The notes under the pieces are model-generated. The model made no database searches and was not told the origin of the DNA. It saw only the letters and a program-made list of their open reading frames with translations. From NCBI GenBank assembly GCA_964427415.1, contig CAYRUH010000006.1:1-64000 (forward strand): a stretch of 64,000 nucleotides of DNA, given 5' to 3'. The position numbers and the translations under genes were made by a program. The stretch comes from Lentisalinibacter sp964427415. Lineage in GTDB: Bacteria > Pseudomonadota > Gammaproteobacteria > Steroidobacterales > Woeseiaceae. Shown here piece by piece: positions 46,487-55,087 of the stretch (position 1 is its first letter; each line of letters starts with the position of its first letter).

Positions 46487-47643
46487 GCAGCGACAGGAAA
46501 CACGGCTTCGCGACACGCACCATCCACGCCGGCCAGTCGCCGGACCCCGCCACCGGTGCCATCATGCCGCCGATCTACGCCACCTCCACCTACGTGCAGT
46601 CCAGCCCCGGCGAGCATCAGGGCTACGAGTACTCGCGCACCCGGAACCCGACCCGCGCGGCCTGGGAGCGCTGCATGGCAGATCTGGAGGGCGGCGCCGG
46701 CGCATTCGCGTTCGCCTCTGGGATGGCGTCCATTGCCACGGTGCTGGAGCTGCTGGATGCCGGCTCCCACATGGTGGCCATGGACGACCTCTACGGCGGC
46801 ACTTACCGCCTGTTCGAGGGCGTGCGCAGGCGCTCGGCGGACCTCGACTTCGACTTCGTCGACTTCACGGACTGCGACGCCATCCGCGCCGCCATCCGGC
46901 CGGAGACCCGCATGCTGTGGCTGGAGAGCCCCAGCAACCCGCTGCTGAAGCTGGTGGATATCGAAGCGGTGGCGGCCATCGCCCGGGAACACCACTGCCT
47001 GCTGGTGGCGGACAACACCTTCGCCACACCCTGGAGCCAGCAGCCGCTCGGTCTTGGCTGCGATATCGTCGTGCACTCCGTGACCAAGTACCTGAGCGGC
47101 CACTCGGACATGGTGGGCGGTATTGCTGTCACCGCGACCGACGAACTGGCCGAACGTCTCGCCTACCTGCAGAACTCGGTGGGTGCGATCGCGGGGCCGT
47201 TCGACAGTTTCCTCGCGCTCCGCGGCGTGAAGACGCTGGCGCTCAGGATGCAGCGTCACAACGACAACGCCAGTGCCATCGCCGAATGGCTGGTCGGCCG
47301 CGGCGAAGTGGAAGAGGTGGTCTACCCGGGACTCGCGAGCCACCCCCAGCACGAACTGGCTTCACGGCAGATGAAGGGGGGCGGCGGCATCGTGACGTTT
47401 TTCATGAAAGGCGGACCTGAGGCATCCCGCCGGTTCCTCGAGCGCTGCGAGGTGTTCGCGCTGGCGGAGAGCCTGGGCGGCGTGGAGAGCCTCATCGAGC
47501 ATCCGGCCATCATGACCCATGCTTCCATACCCAAAGACAAGCGCGAGGCGCTCGGCATCAGCGATACCCTCATCCGCCTGTCGGTGGGCGTCGAAGACGT
47601 GGACGACCTGATCGCGGACCTGCAACAGGCACTGGAGATGTAG
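46483..47643 (+). CDS. metB: Cystathionine gamma-lyase/gamma-synthase
   Basis: A Cys/Met-metabolism PLP enzyme of 386 residues. The PLP lysine is K202 (HSVTKYLSGHSD), with FASGMASIATVLELL and the arginine motif YEYSRTRNPTR. MetB-like synthases and CGL lyases are hard to separate by sequence; the tight ATGA coupling to cbs favours the lyase role in reverse transsulfuration (cystathionine to cysteine). The gene is followed by a cluster of short repeats. Confidence 0.88.
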   Translation: MSSDRKHGFATRTIHAGQSPDPATGAIMPPIYATSTYVQSSPGEHQGYEYSRTRNPTRAAWERCMADLEGGAGAFAFASGMASIATVLELLDAGSHMVAMDDLYGGTYRLFEGVRRRSADLDFDFVDFTDCDAIRAAIRPETRMLWLESPSNPLLKLVDIEAVAAIAREHHCLLVADNTFATPWSQQPLGLGCDIVVHSVTKYLSGHSDMVGGIAVTATDELAERLAYLQNSVGAIAGPFDSFLALRGVKTLALRMQRHNDNASAIAEWLVGRGEVEEVVYPGLASHPQHELASRQMKGGGGIVTFFMKGGPEASRRFLERCEVFALAESLGGVESLIEHPAIMTHASIPKDKREALGISDTLIRLSVGVEDVDDLIADLQQALEM

Positions 47644-47740
47644 GAGGGCCTTCAGGCCCGATTGATTAATGAATCGGGGCTAAAGCCCCTGCTACGGGCC
47701 CCTGCTACGGGCCCCTGCTACGGGCCCCTCCTACGAGGCG
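47641..47740. repeat. REP-like repeat with four tandem 13-bp units
   Basis: After the metB stop, 47644-47663 (GGAGGGCCTTCAGGCCCGAT) matches the arm pattern of the hairpin at 47-111. GGGGCTAAAGCCCC at 47677-47690 is a small inverted repeat. Then GCCCCTGCTACGG recurs three times exactly (47685-47697, 47698-47710, 47711-47723) and once with two changes (47724-47736). The array has no spacers and no cas context. It looks like a dispersed REP-type repeat that has expanded in tandem. Confidence 0.7.
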
Positions 47741-47753
47741 CTCCTGCATCGGT

Positions 47754-48134
47754 TTATTGCGGGTTCTGCGGCAGGCCGTCGGCGATGTCGTAGTAGTCGC
47801 CCTTGTCGGCCACGAAGATGTGCAGGCCGAGTTTGACGCCGGTCGGGCCGTCGAAAGCGCCCATGGCGATGCCGAATTCCTCTTTGCCGAGGGCGTCCCA
47901 GAACAGGAACGACCCGCAGGTGGAGCAGAAGCCGCGCCGCGCCTTCTCCGAGGCCTGGTACCAGGTCAGGTTATCGTCGCCGTGAATGGTGACACGGTCC
48001 CTCGGGACGTCGGTCGCCGCCCAATAGTGGCCCGACTGCTTGCGGCACTGGGAACAGTGGCACGCCTCCGGCGTGGCGAGTTCGCCGGCCAGCTCGAACG
48101 TGACGGCGCCGCAGAGGCAGGATCCGGTGTGCAT
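47754..48134 (-). CDS. GFA-family (CENP-V/Gfa domain) zinc protein
   Basis: A 126-residue beta-tent-fold protein with the Gfa cysteine pattern: CLCGAVTFE, CHCSQCRKQSG and CSTCGSFLFW. The family was named for glutathione-dependent formaldehyde-activating enzyme, but most members lack a proven reaction. All seven conserved cysteines are present, so two zinc sites are likely. No operon partner is intact nearby. Confidence 0.88.
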   Translation of the reverse strand: MHTGSCLCGAVTFELAGELATPEACHCSQCRKQSGHYWAATDVPRDRVTIHGDDNLTWYQASEKARRGFCSTCGSFLFWDALGKEEFGIAMGAFDGPTGVKLGLHIFVADKGDYYDIADGLPQNPQ

Positions 48135-48417
48135 GATGGAGTCCTCCGTTGATGATTGACAGCGGGTTTCGAGCGCGACACCGATGTCGGCCGGTCCCCC
48201 CAGTCTTCGGCGTAGATGCGCACGCGGGAATCGTCGAGCACGTCACGAGGCCGCAGGCCGGCCGGTGGCGGATCCCGTAAAGCAATCTGCAGCCGGTCCC
48301 GGAGAACCGGACTGGTCCGATGCGCGCAGGTCTCTGAATTCGGTCCTCGGCTCCTCGGTTCGTGTGTCCGGAGCATCGCACAAGCGCTAAGATGCCACCA
48401 TCGCCTCGAGACATTGC
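48135..48417. other. 283-bp spacer without a recognised gene
   Basis: Between the GFA gene and the rsgA remnant I see no convincing gene. A minus-strand stretch around 48190-48290 has residues such as RDVLDDSRVRIYAEDWGD that look protein-like but have no start and run into the GFA gene out of frame. It may be the eroded 3' end of a former gene, in keeping with the broken genes alongside. Confidence 0.3.
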
Positions 48418-48906
48418 ATGAACAGCGAATTGCAGAACTTCGGCCTGACTCCTTTTTTTGTCGCCCAGCTGAGGGTGGAAGAACTGGAGGACGGCCGCAT
48501 CGCGCGGGTCTCTCAGGTGCAGCGGTCCGTGCTGCGACTCCTGGACGGTGCCGGCGAGAAGACGCTGCCGCTGCGCTCCGATTACGTGTCGGCTCCATCG
48601 GGGGACCGGCCGACCGTCGGGGACTGGGTCGTGCTCTCCGAAGGCGGATCGAGGATCGACCGCGTGCTGGTGCGCAGGAGTATCTTCCGGCGCGTGGCCG
48701 CCGGTGAGAAAACCGAGCTCCAGCTGATTGCCGCGAACGTCGACGTCCTGTTCGTGGTGAGTTCCTGTAACGAGGAATTCAGGGAATCACGCCTCGAGCG
48801 CTACCTGGCGCTTGCCGGGGAGGCCGGCGTGCTGCCCGTCGTCGTGCTGACCAAGATGGACCTCGCGGATGACGCGGATTCCTACGTCGCCCGGGACGTC
48901 GCCCTG
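48418..48906 (+). pseudogene. Truncated ribosome-small-subunit GTPase A (rsgA-like)
   Basis: The first 160 or so residues match RsgA: N-terminal OB fold (SDYVSAPSGDRPTVGDWVVL), the linker SIFRRVAAGEKTELQLIAANVDVLFVVSS and the G4 motif VVLTKMDLA of this circularly permuted GTPase. Then homology stops at about 48904. G5, G1-G3 and the zinc domain are lost, and the frame runs on to 49086 through sequence antisense to a glycosyltransferase. Such a product could not bind GTP. The intact housekeeping rsgA is presumably elsewhere. Confidence 0.8.
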
Positions 48907-49726
48907 CCATGCTGCCGAAGCCGACGTAGACCGGCGGCGGCCCGGCGTCCAGGAACGCGGCCAGCGCGGCCGATGGTCGCCAATCGTCATGGCTTTGCAG
49001 GAACCAGTAGCCTGTCGTTTCCGCATGCCCGCCCGTGCGCCCCGGCGTCTCCGGCACCACGTGACGACTCCAGCCGTTCAGCATAGGAACGAATGCGCCA
49101 TCGTGCCGCTGGATCACGCTCCTGCGCGGGAGCCGCGCAGGCAGCCCTTCCGAGCTTCGCCATGCTGCGGACATACGCCGCGACGCGGCGCTGACGGCGC
49201 CGAGCACGAGCCGGTGTGTCGCCCGGTTATAAGCCGCGCCCGGCCGGCCGCCGAACGGCAGCTCGGGAAAACCGGGATTGGGATAGGCACCGGTCGGATG
49301 GAACGTCGGGAACAGAGCCGCCATGGCGGCGGGGATGTCCATGCGCTCGGCGTAATGGAGTGCGATGGCCATCTTCGGGTGGTATACGATCAGGTCCGGC
49401 TCCGCCTCCCGCGCCGCCGCCCAGCCGTCCCGGAACAGGTCGCGCTGGATCTGGAGTGATTCCCGGATCAGGGCGAACAGCGAGCGTAGCCCGGAGATCG
49501 TCCCGCCCGCGGCCGCGATGGCCTCCCGGCCCCGGGGCGTCTCCACCAGCGCCACCAGGTCGTCGCTGAGGTATCCGTAGTCGAGGCCACGCCCGGTGAT
49601 GAGGGACTCGTAACGCGGGCTCGTGCAGACCGTAACGGCATGGCCCGCCCCGCGCAGGCCCTCGGCAAGAGCGACATAGGGTTGCACGTCCCCTCGCGTG
49701 CCGATGGTGGCGATGAAGACCTTCAT
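48903..49726 (-). pseudogene. Truncated UGT-like glycosyltransferase
   Basis: The first 275 residues match glycosyltransferase family 1 enzymes of the sterol/macrolide type: MKVFIATIGTRGDVQPYVALAEGL at the start, broken here into its typical acceptor-domain segments, and VYVGFGSMAG, which opens the donor domain. Homology ends there at about 48905, and the frame continues to 48779 only as antisense of the rsgA remnant. The UDP-sugar site is therefore missing and the enzyme should be inactive. It converges on the rsgA remnant, and both break at the same place. Confidence 0.8.
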
Positions 49727-49772
49727 CCATCCTCTTGGGGTCCCCGGACGATCAATTGCCGGCGGAGCGCGA

Positions 49773-50192
49773 TCATCCCGGTGGTTTCACGGCCCTGCCG
49801 ATCCTTGTGGCCGCGAACGCCATGGGGAAATACGCCAGCACGAGGTCGGCGACAACGAACCAGGTCGGTGCCGGTATCATCCGCGCGGCGGCGATGCCGC
49901 CCGCGAAGAACACGGCACCGACGGCCCAGGCGGCTGCGTTGCGGTAGCCGCCGGCGAACAGGTGTGCCGCCGTGGCGCCGACCAGCGTACCGACGGCATG
50001 CGCGAGGAAGGGAAACAGGAAATGCTGCGGCTGAAAGAGGTGAGCGGAAGCCGCGACCGACTCGGCATTCGTGACGTCCATGCCTTCGGGCGCCGGTACG
50101 ATCGCCGATCCCAGCATCACCAGCGCCAGGTTGACGATTCCGCCGATCAACACACCGGCAACGAGGGCAAGTATCACGCGCAGGATCTTCAT
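49773..50192 (-). CDS. Conserved four-helix membrane protein
   Basis: A 139-residue protein with four predicted membrane helices (about 5-25, 58-80, 85-105 and 112-132) and conserved-looking polar motifs at their ends (SAHLFQPQHF, FLAHAVGTLVGA, MIPAPTW). Similar unnamed proteins occur in several phyla; no function is known to me. ATG 50192 starts directly at the first helix and follows GAGGAGAC. It is followed by the broken glycosyltransferase. Confidence 0.75.
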   Translation of the reverse strand: MKILRVILALVAGVLIGGIVNLALVMLGSAIVPAPEGMDVTNAESVAASAHLFQPQHFLFPFLAHAVGTLVGATAAHLFAGGYRNAAAWAVGAVFFAGGIAAARMIPAPTWFVVADLVLAYFPMAFAATRIGRAVKPPG

Positions 50193-50238
50193 GACGTGTC
50201 TCCTCGGGTGCCCATGGTAGCGGGGCTGTCGCCGTATC

Positions 50239-50472
50239 TTACCGTGCGTCAGGGCCGGGTGCCCGCGGACCGGACGGTGCTGCGCTTTCGGCCGGCAGGC
50301 TTGCGTGAAAATGCACCGCCAGCAGGGCGGCGACGATGAGGAACACGCCCACGTAGCCCGCGATGCCGACATTGCGGAGCGCCATGTTGCCGGTGACCAC
50401 ACCGCTCAGACCTGCAAGGGCGAGACCCCGGCTCAGTAGTGTGGCTGCCCTGATCGAGAGCAGGAGCGGCAT
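50239..50472 (-). CDS. Small two-helix membrane protein, hypothetical (77 aa)
   Basis: A short protein with an N-terminal helix region (LLSIRAATLLSRGLALAGLSGVV), a conserved-looking NMALRNVGIAGYVG turn, and a second helix (VFLIVAALLAVHF), then a proline-rich tail. The composition is plausible for an inner-membrane miniprotein. It runs in the same direction as its neighbours and may share their transcript. No family is recognised. Confidence 0.55.
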   Translation of the reverse strand: MPLLLSIRAATLLSRGLALAGLSGVVTGNMALRNVGIAGYVGVFLIVAALLAVHFHASLPAESAAPSGPRAPGPDAR

Positions 50473-50499
50473 GCGTCCGGGCGCGGCAGCTGCGCAGAG

Positions 50500-51129
50500 T
50501 CACGCTTTCGCAATGATATAGCTCCCGGCACCGAGCATGATGGTTCCCGCCGCCTTCCTGGCTGCGCGCTCGAACTTCAGTTCTCTCGCCATCGTCGCAA
50601 GTTTTCGCGCCGATAGCGCATACAGCATCTTCACGCCGCCGACGCTCGTGACCGTTACACACACGATCGTCACCACGTCTGCGGCTTGAAGCGCAGACAC
50701 GTCAACGAACACGGGAAAAAGGCTGAGGTAGAACAGGATGGCCTTCACGTCTCCCAGGGTCAGCGCAAAGCCCGCAAGAAAGCTGGCCGTGAGACTGCCG
50801 CGTGGGTTACCGGCGTTCGCCCGGCCGGTGGTCCCCGGTTTTGTTCTCAGCAGCGAGAGACCAAGCCAGAGAAGGTATATCGCCCCCAGGTATCTGATGC
50901 CCAGGAAAAGGCTTCCGAGGGTCTCCGCGAGTACGGACAAGCCGAATACGGCCAGCCCGATAAAGACCAGGTCACCCAGCACGATTCCCGCGGCAACGGC
51001 GGCACCGTTTGCCATACCCAGAGTCGCCGACCGGGTCACGACGAGTGCGACGCTGGCGCTCGGTATGGCGGCAAGCGACGCCATGATGCCGAAAAGGGCG
51101 AGTATTTCGATGAGGCTCATTGTCGGCAT
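50500..51129 (-). CDS. LysE/RhtB-family amino-acid exporter
   Basis: A roughly 209-residue transporter with six hydrophobic segments. The PSASVALVVTRSATLG segment after the first helix and GIVLGDLVFIGLAVFGLS correspond to the LysE signature region, and FALTLGDVKAILFYLSLFPVF to the second half. Substrates of such proteins are amino acids or their derivatives; the specific one is unknown. The start could be 51147, 51129 or 51120. Confidence 0.88.
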   Translation of the reverse strand: MPTMSLIEILALFGIMASLAAIPSASVALVVTRSATLGMANGAAVAAGIVLGDLVFIGLAVFGLSVLAETLGSLFLGIRYLGAIYLLWLGLSLLRTKPGTTGRANAGNPRGSLTASFLAGFALTLGDVKAILFYLSLFPVFVDVSALQAADVVTIVCVTVTSVGGVKMLYALSARKLATMARELKFERAARKAAGTIMLGAGSYIIAKA

Positions 51130-51184
51130 AGTGCCAGTCATCGGCACCGGCGGTCATCTGTCCATTTGGTCGACCGGCGCGCGG

Positions 51185-51379
51185 CTAACCGCCGCCGTCT
51201 TCCGCGGGCAGCACCGAGTAGATGCCGGTCAGGTGGTAGCGGAAATCGAAGTCGACATAGAGAGCAATGACGGGCGCCGCCAGCCAGCAGGCCCAGCCAA
51301 TAAACAGATTACGTCTGCGCTTCGCACGCGCCGTGGGTATTTTTGAGAGAAGTTCCATTTCGCGCTGCGTGAGATTCAT
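51185..51379 (-). CDS. Small protein with one membrane segment, hypothetical (64 aa)
   Basis: From ATG 51379: a polar N-terminal helix (LTQREMELLSKIPTARAKRRRN), one hydrophobic segment (LFIGWACWLAAPVIALYV), then a short tail with FDFRYHLTGIYSV. The basic cluster before the helix fits cytosolic N-terminal topology. The frame upstream to 51619 is unlikely to be coding. No family is recognised. Confidence 0.45.
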   Translation of the reverse strand: MNLTQREMELLSKIPTARAKRRRNLFIGWACWLAAPVIALYVDFDFRYHLTGIYSVLPAEDGGG

Positions 51380-51500
51380 GGCGGTTCGCGACGAAAGAAA
51401 TCTCTTGGTCTGAAAATACCACAAGCGGCGCCCAACCGGGAGCGTGCGCCAAGGTCGGTGACCGGGGAACGGCCCTGGAGCTCCTCGCTTCCCGGCTGTG

Positions 51501-53846
51501 TCACAGCGTGGCCAGCAACTCCTCCGCTTCCTGCCGATGCGCATAGTCGTCATCGGCAGCCGACCAAACTTCGAGCGCGGATTCCAGCAGCGGCCTCGCG
51601 CGTGCCGGGTCACCTTCACCGATATGGACCTTGGCGAGTGTCAGCTTGGCGAAACCGTAGGTCGGGAACACCTTCAGCACGCGCTCGAGCACGTCGCGGG
51701 CCTTTTCCGGCGCGCCCGCCTCGAGGTACAGCTCGGCGATGGCGACGTAGACCGACGATGAACTGAGATTGCCGACCATTACCTGCAGGATGGACTTGTC
51801 CAGCAGCTCGCGGGCGCGGTCCGTTTCGCGGATGGCCGTCGCGAAATCGCCGTCCCAGATCGCGATCTTGGCGGTCTCGGTGGCGATGAACGACTTGAAG
51901 ATCTCGGGATACTGGCCCATCGACTGCCGGCTCATCGCCGCGCGCTCCCGGAATGCCTCGCGGTCGTCGGTGCGGGCATGGATCTCCGTATAGGTGAAGT
52001 TCATGAACGCGTCGAAGGGCGGCTGCAGCTGTGCGGAAATCGCGTCGGCATTCGCGAGTGCCTCGTCGAAGCGTCCGAGCAGCAGCAGCAGGCTGGAGCG
52101 CTGGTTCTCCAGGTTCATCAACCGCACCATCGGCGGCACGAAGGTCCGGCTGAGTTCGACAATCTCTACATGCAGAGCGAGCGCGCGCTCGACCTGTCCG
52201 CGCACGAGCGCGATTTCGGTCTGCGCGCTCAGCACCTCCACTCGCTGCTCCGGGTTGAGCGAATCGCTCAGCTGCGCAGCCAGGCGTTGTTCCGCCGCGG
52301 TGTAGTCGCCACGGGCTGCCTCGATGCGGGCCAGTGCCAGCTCCGAGGCACGGGGGGCGTCGGCCAGCACCGCCGCATCCTCGAGCGATGCCCGGGCCTT
52401 GTCCAGATCGCCGGCGGCCTGGTAGACGGCGGCCAGCTGTCGGTGCGCGCCGGCGCTATCGGGCCGGCTCTCCAGGTACAGCCTCAGGTAATTCGCGGCG
52501 GCCTCGTAGTCACCGCGTTGCTGCTCCAGGCCGGCCATCTGGCGATAGACGCCGACCGCCAGCGGGTCGAGTTCCAGTAGGCGGTCGTAGGCGGCGCGCG
52601 CCTTCTCCAGACCCTCGTCGCCGCCCTGCAGCCGTGCCAGCCGCGCCTGCTGCTCGTAGGCCCGGGTGGCGTTCGGCTGTACCTCCGTCCACATGTCGAG
52701 CACCCGCAGTGCGCGTTCGTAGTCGCCGTCGAAGACGTAGCGGTTCGCTCTCAGCACGAACCGGCTGGCCTCCGAGAGACGGTAGCTGTTCCTGAGGCCC
52801 GCTGCGGCGGCGGCCCGCGCAGACTCGATATCGCCTGCCAGGTAATAGGAGATCGAGAGTTCGCCGCTGGCCTCGGCGAAATCGGGGTCTTCCTCGAGCG
52901 CGCGGCCCAGTTCGGCGATGCCCTGCTCGAAATCGTTGTTCAGGCCGATCGCGACGATGCCGGTGGTGTAGTGCCGCAGCGCTTCCAGCGAGTCGCTGAA
53001 ATGCTGCGCGAGCGGGTCGTCGCTGCGGTTCTCGCCCGGCGAGATGTCCAGGTAATCCAGCAGGGCCTCGCTGACGTCGTCGACGCCGGCCAGCCAGTCG
53101 TCGGCGGCTACGGTGTGGGTGCCGATCTCGTCGCCACTCTCGGCGTCGATCAATTTGGCAGTGATGATCAGCGTATCGCCGTCGGTCCTGAACCGGCCGG
53201 TGATGAATGCGGCGCTGCGGCGGTCTCTGACGATCTGCACGCGCAGTGCGGGGGGTTCGTCGCGCAGCGAGTCGTAACCGCGGTCCCGGAGCTCGCTCTT
53301 CAGCGAGGTCGAATCGAGCGGTGTCTCCACGGTGACCACCGGCGATACACGATTCATGTCGTGGGAGAGCATGAAGGGGAGGCCGTAGGTCAGCCAGTCC
53401 AGATCGCTGTTGCCGGACTGGTTCTCCCAGAAGAAGGCGACGACCTCCCGGTGATAGCCCTGCCGGGCCACCTCGAATTCCCGCACGGCGCCGGTCTCGT
53501 CGGTGACCTGCACGGTCTCGGTCGCCGCCTCGACAAGAAGCGACGGTCCGGTGACGTAAAGTATGCCGACCGCGAGCGCGGCGTTCAGCGGGATGACCAC
53601 CCGTTCGGTGCGGGTCCAGCGGTCCTTGCCCGGCGCGCCGTGGTTGTAGGCAAAGAGGATGACCGCCGGCAACATCACCAGCATGGCGACGAACACGTAG
53701 GAAGTCAGGTTCGGCGGCAGGGCGGAACGCTCGCTGACCCAGTCGCCGAGCTCGATCACCAGCCATGACGCCGCGATGTACATGCCGACAATCTGCGGCA
53801 CGCGCCGGTGCATCAGGTTGTGCAGCACTGAGCCCTCGGCGGACAT
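51501..53846 (-). CDS. Membrane-anchored TPR protein with FlgO/TolB-like domain
   Basis: A 781-residue protein. Residues 15-105 hold three membrane helices, beginning with RRVPQIVGMYIAASWLVIELG, typical of a class of TPR proteins often joined to adenylate cyclase or CadC-like output domains. Residues about 135-260 resemble the FlgO/TolB-N-like domain (LPFMLSHDMNRVSPV, TLIITAKLIDAESG). Residues about 290-775 are a TPR superhelix of roughly a dozen repeats. No catalytic or DNA-binding domain is present, so it is probably a scaffold or sensor with the repeats in the periplasm or cytosol. Function unknown. Confidence 0.82.
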   Translation of the reverse strand: MSAEGSVLHNLMHRRVPQIVGMYIAASWLVIELGDWVSERSALPPNLTSYVFVAMLVMLPAVILFAYNHGAPGKDRWTRTERVVIPLNAALAVGILYVTGPSLLVEAATETVQVTDETGAVREFEVARQGYHREVVAFFWENQSGNSDLDWLTYGLPFMLSHDMNRVSPVVTVETPLDSTSLKSELRDRGYDSLRDEPPALRVQIVRDRRSAAFITGRFRTDGDTLIITAKLIDAESGDEIGTHTVAADDWLAGVDDVSEALLDYLDISPGENRSDDPLAQHFSDSLEALRHYTTGIVAIGLNNDFEQGIAELGRALEEDPDFAEASGELSISYYLAGDIESARAAAAAGLRNSYRLSEASRFVLRANRYVFDGDYERALRVLDMWTEVQPNATRAYEQQARLARLQGGDEGLEKARAAYDRLLELDPLAVGVYRQMAGLEQQRGDYEAAANYLRLYLESRPDSAGAHRQLAAVYQAAGDLDKARASLEDAAVLADAPRASELALARIEAARGDYTAAEQRLAAQLSDSLNPEQRVEVLSAQTEIALVRGQVERALALHVEIVELSRTFVPPMVRLMNLENQRSSLLLLLGRFDEALANADAISAQLQPPFDAFMNFTYTEIHARTDDREAFRERAAMSRQSMGQYPEIFKSFIATETAKIAIWDGDFATAIRETDRARELLDKSILQVMVGNLSSSSVYVAIAELYLEAGAPEKARDVLERVLKVFPTYGFAKLTLAKVHIGEGDPARARPLLESALEVWSAADDDYAHRQEAEELLATL

Positions 53847-54057
53847 GGGCCGGCCCTTCTCTCCCTGCCAGCGGCGAGTATAGCCGATCGGCTGTCAAGG
53901 CTATCGACCGCTGTATAGCGTTTGTCAGATTCGGGGAAACGAGGCACCAATGCGTTTGTCGGTGAACAAAGCCCTGCCCCGGATGCGCGTTCTGCCAGAC
54001 AGCGGTATCGCTTCTGCGGTGCTGCAGGAGCACCGGTCCGGCGTTCGAAAGATACGC
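53847..54057. other. 211-bp spacer at the end of the cassette array
   Basis: The stretch between the TPR gene start and the UPF0158 stop has no recognised gene. I searched the minus strand for a GTTRRRY attC core after the UPF0158 stop and found none. A small inverted repeat (GGTGCTCCTGCAGCACC on the minus strand, about 54017-54033) is present, so the cassette boundary on this side has either decayed or was never there. Confidence 0.4.
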
Positions 54058-54501
54058 TCAGGTGGCGGGTTCATTACCGTCGTCGATGAATTCGATGCCT
54101 TCCTGCTCGCACCACTCCCGCAGGGCAGCAAGCGTTTCGGACTCCTCGTATCGATACCACTGTTCCAGCTGATCGTTGCGCTCGAGCAACGCCTTGAAGC
54201 GGGAATACGCGCCCTTGCTGCGAAAGATATCTCGGACCTCATCATAAAACTCCGGCAGCTCCGCGCGAACAAATCGGAACACCAGGCTCTTTCCCAGGTC
54301 CAGGTCCATCTTGTGCGGAACGGCGATATACAAAGCCGGATTATCAACATCGTCGGGCGCCGGTTCCGTATCAGCGACAGCCTCGGACACCCAGAAAATT
54401 TCGCCAGCCTGCCGTGATATGTAGGCGGCACATTCGTACAGTGCAAGGGAGCTGACGAAATCGTACGCCAGCTCCAGATCCTTGAGTCTTACCCGGGTCA
54501 T
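54058..54501 (-). CDS. UPF0158-like protein in a putative gene cassette
   Basis: A 147-residue acidic protein with the UPF0158 pattern: an opening LKDLELAYDFVSS, the central KMDLDLGKSLVFRFV, then FYDEVRDIFRSKGAYSRFKALLE and ending LREWCEQEGIEFID. Function is unknown; such proteins are often found as single genes in mobile cassettes. ATG 54501 lies 18 bases after a GTTAGAC attC-type core on the same strand. Base composition is lower in GC than the core genes. Confidence 0.75.
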   Translation of the reverse strand: MTRVRLKDLELAYDFVSSLALYECAAYISRQAGEIFWVSEAVADTEPAPDDVDNPALYIAVPHKMDLDLGKSLVFRFVRAELPEFYDEVRDIFRSKGAYSRFKALLERNDQLEQWYRYEESETLAALREWCEQEGIEFIDDGNEPAT

Positions 54502-54518
54502 TTTGCTGTTCGCCGGCT

Positions 54519-54614
54519 GTCTAACGTTCGAGCACAGCCGTGGGCAGCATCATGCCGGTGACCGAGGGCTGCAACAAGGGGTCAGGCCACGCTGTGCGCC
54601 GCGCCCCGTTCAAG
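54519..54614 (-). other. Candidate attC site 2 (integron recombination site)
   Basis: On the minus strand GTTAGAC (54525-54519) is a perfect GTTRRRY R' core immediately before the UPF0158 gene. The far end, TTGAAC at the stop codon of the upstream gene, and the internal pair GCACAGC/GCTGTG could form the attC hairpin, but the spacers between boxes are unequal. The position exactly between two same-strand single genes supports the call; the structure alone is weak. Confidence 0.45.
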
Positions 54615-55056
54615 AGCTGCGAACCACCTGGATATTGAACTCCAGACGGATCTCTTCAAGCGATCGATCCAGGTAGTCGATGTGCTCAGCCCACGGCCAA
54701 GGCTTGCTCATTTGCCTGGCGCAGATGAATGCGCGGGGCGACTTGGCAACCAGCTTGAAGATGTGCCGCGCGAGGTGGCGCCAGCTGTACTGCTTGAACA
54801 GGGCGAAAGCATCAGCCTCGGCATAACCAGTGAGGTGCTTCCAAAAGCCCAGGGTGGTTCCAAAGATGGTGAATATCTTCAGCACACCCTCTCCGAAAAG
54901 CGAGGTATCGCAGCCGAAGATAACATGCGCCGTGTCATGGCAGCGGAAAAATTCCTGCGCTTCAGGTGACACATCTCTTGCGGAGAATACGGCGGCATTT
55001 TGTTCATAGAACCGCCTGACACCCTCTCGAAGGGTAAGTGCAGTGTCGATATTCAC
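54610..55056 (-). CDS. Coq4-like protein in a gene cassette
   Basis: A 148-residue protein carrying the Coq4 metal motif HDxxH(x11)E, seen as H40, D41, H44 and E56 (CHDTAHVIFG...GE). The helical surroundings (LTLREGVRRFYEQN, GVLKIFTIFGTTLGFWKHL) also fit. Coq4 proteins work in ubiquinone biosynthesis, with a reported C1 decarboxylation/hydroxylation role; whether this short homologue does so is unknown. ATG 55056 lies 32 bases after the attC core at 55088 and the stop overlaps the next attC candidate, the usual cassette layout. Confidence 0.75.
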   Translation of the reverse strand: MNIDTALTLREGVRRFYEQNAAVFSARDVSPEAQEFFRCHDTAHVIFGCDTSLFGEGVLKIFTIFGTTLGFWKHLTGYAEADAFALFKQYSWRHLARHIFKLVAKSPRAFICARQMSKPWPWAEHIDYLDRSLEEIRLEFNIQVVRSS

Positions 55057-55087
55057 CGGGTGCCGCTTCCTTCCTTAGCTGCCTAAC

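Noticed and set aside
47685..47736. Tandem 13-bp units considered as a CRISPR array
   Set aside because: The units abut without spacers, the repeat is too short, and no cas genes are present.
48184..48390. A 68-residue plus-strand frame between the GFA gene and the rsgA remnant
   Set aside because: Composition is Arg/Gly/Pro-rich without structure or a ribosome-binding site; it looks like a chance frame in GC-rich spacer DNA.
53847..54057. A fourth attC after the UPF0158 gene
   Set aside because: No GTTRRRY core with a matching partner was found on the minus strand; only an unrelated small inverted repeat is present.
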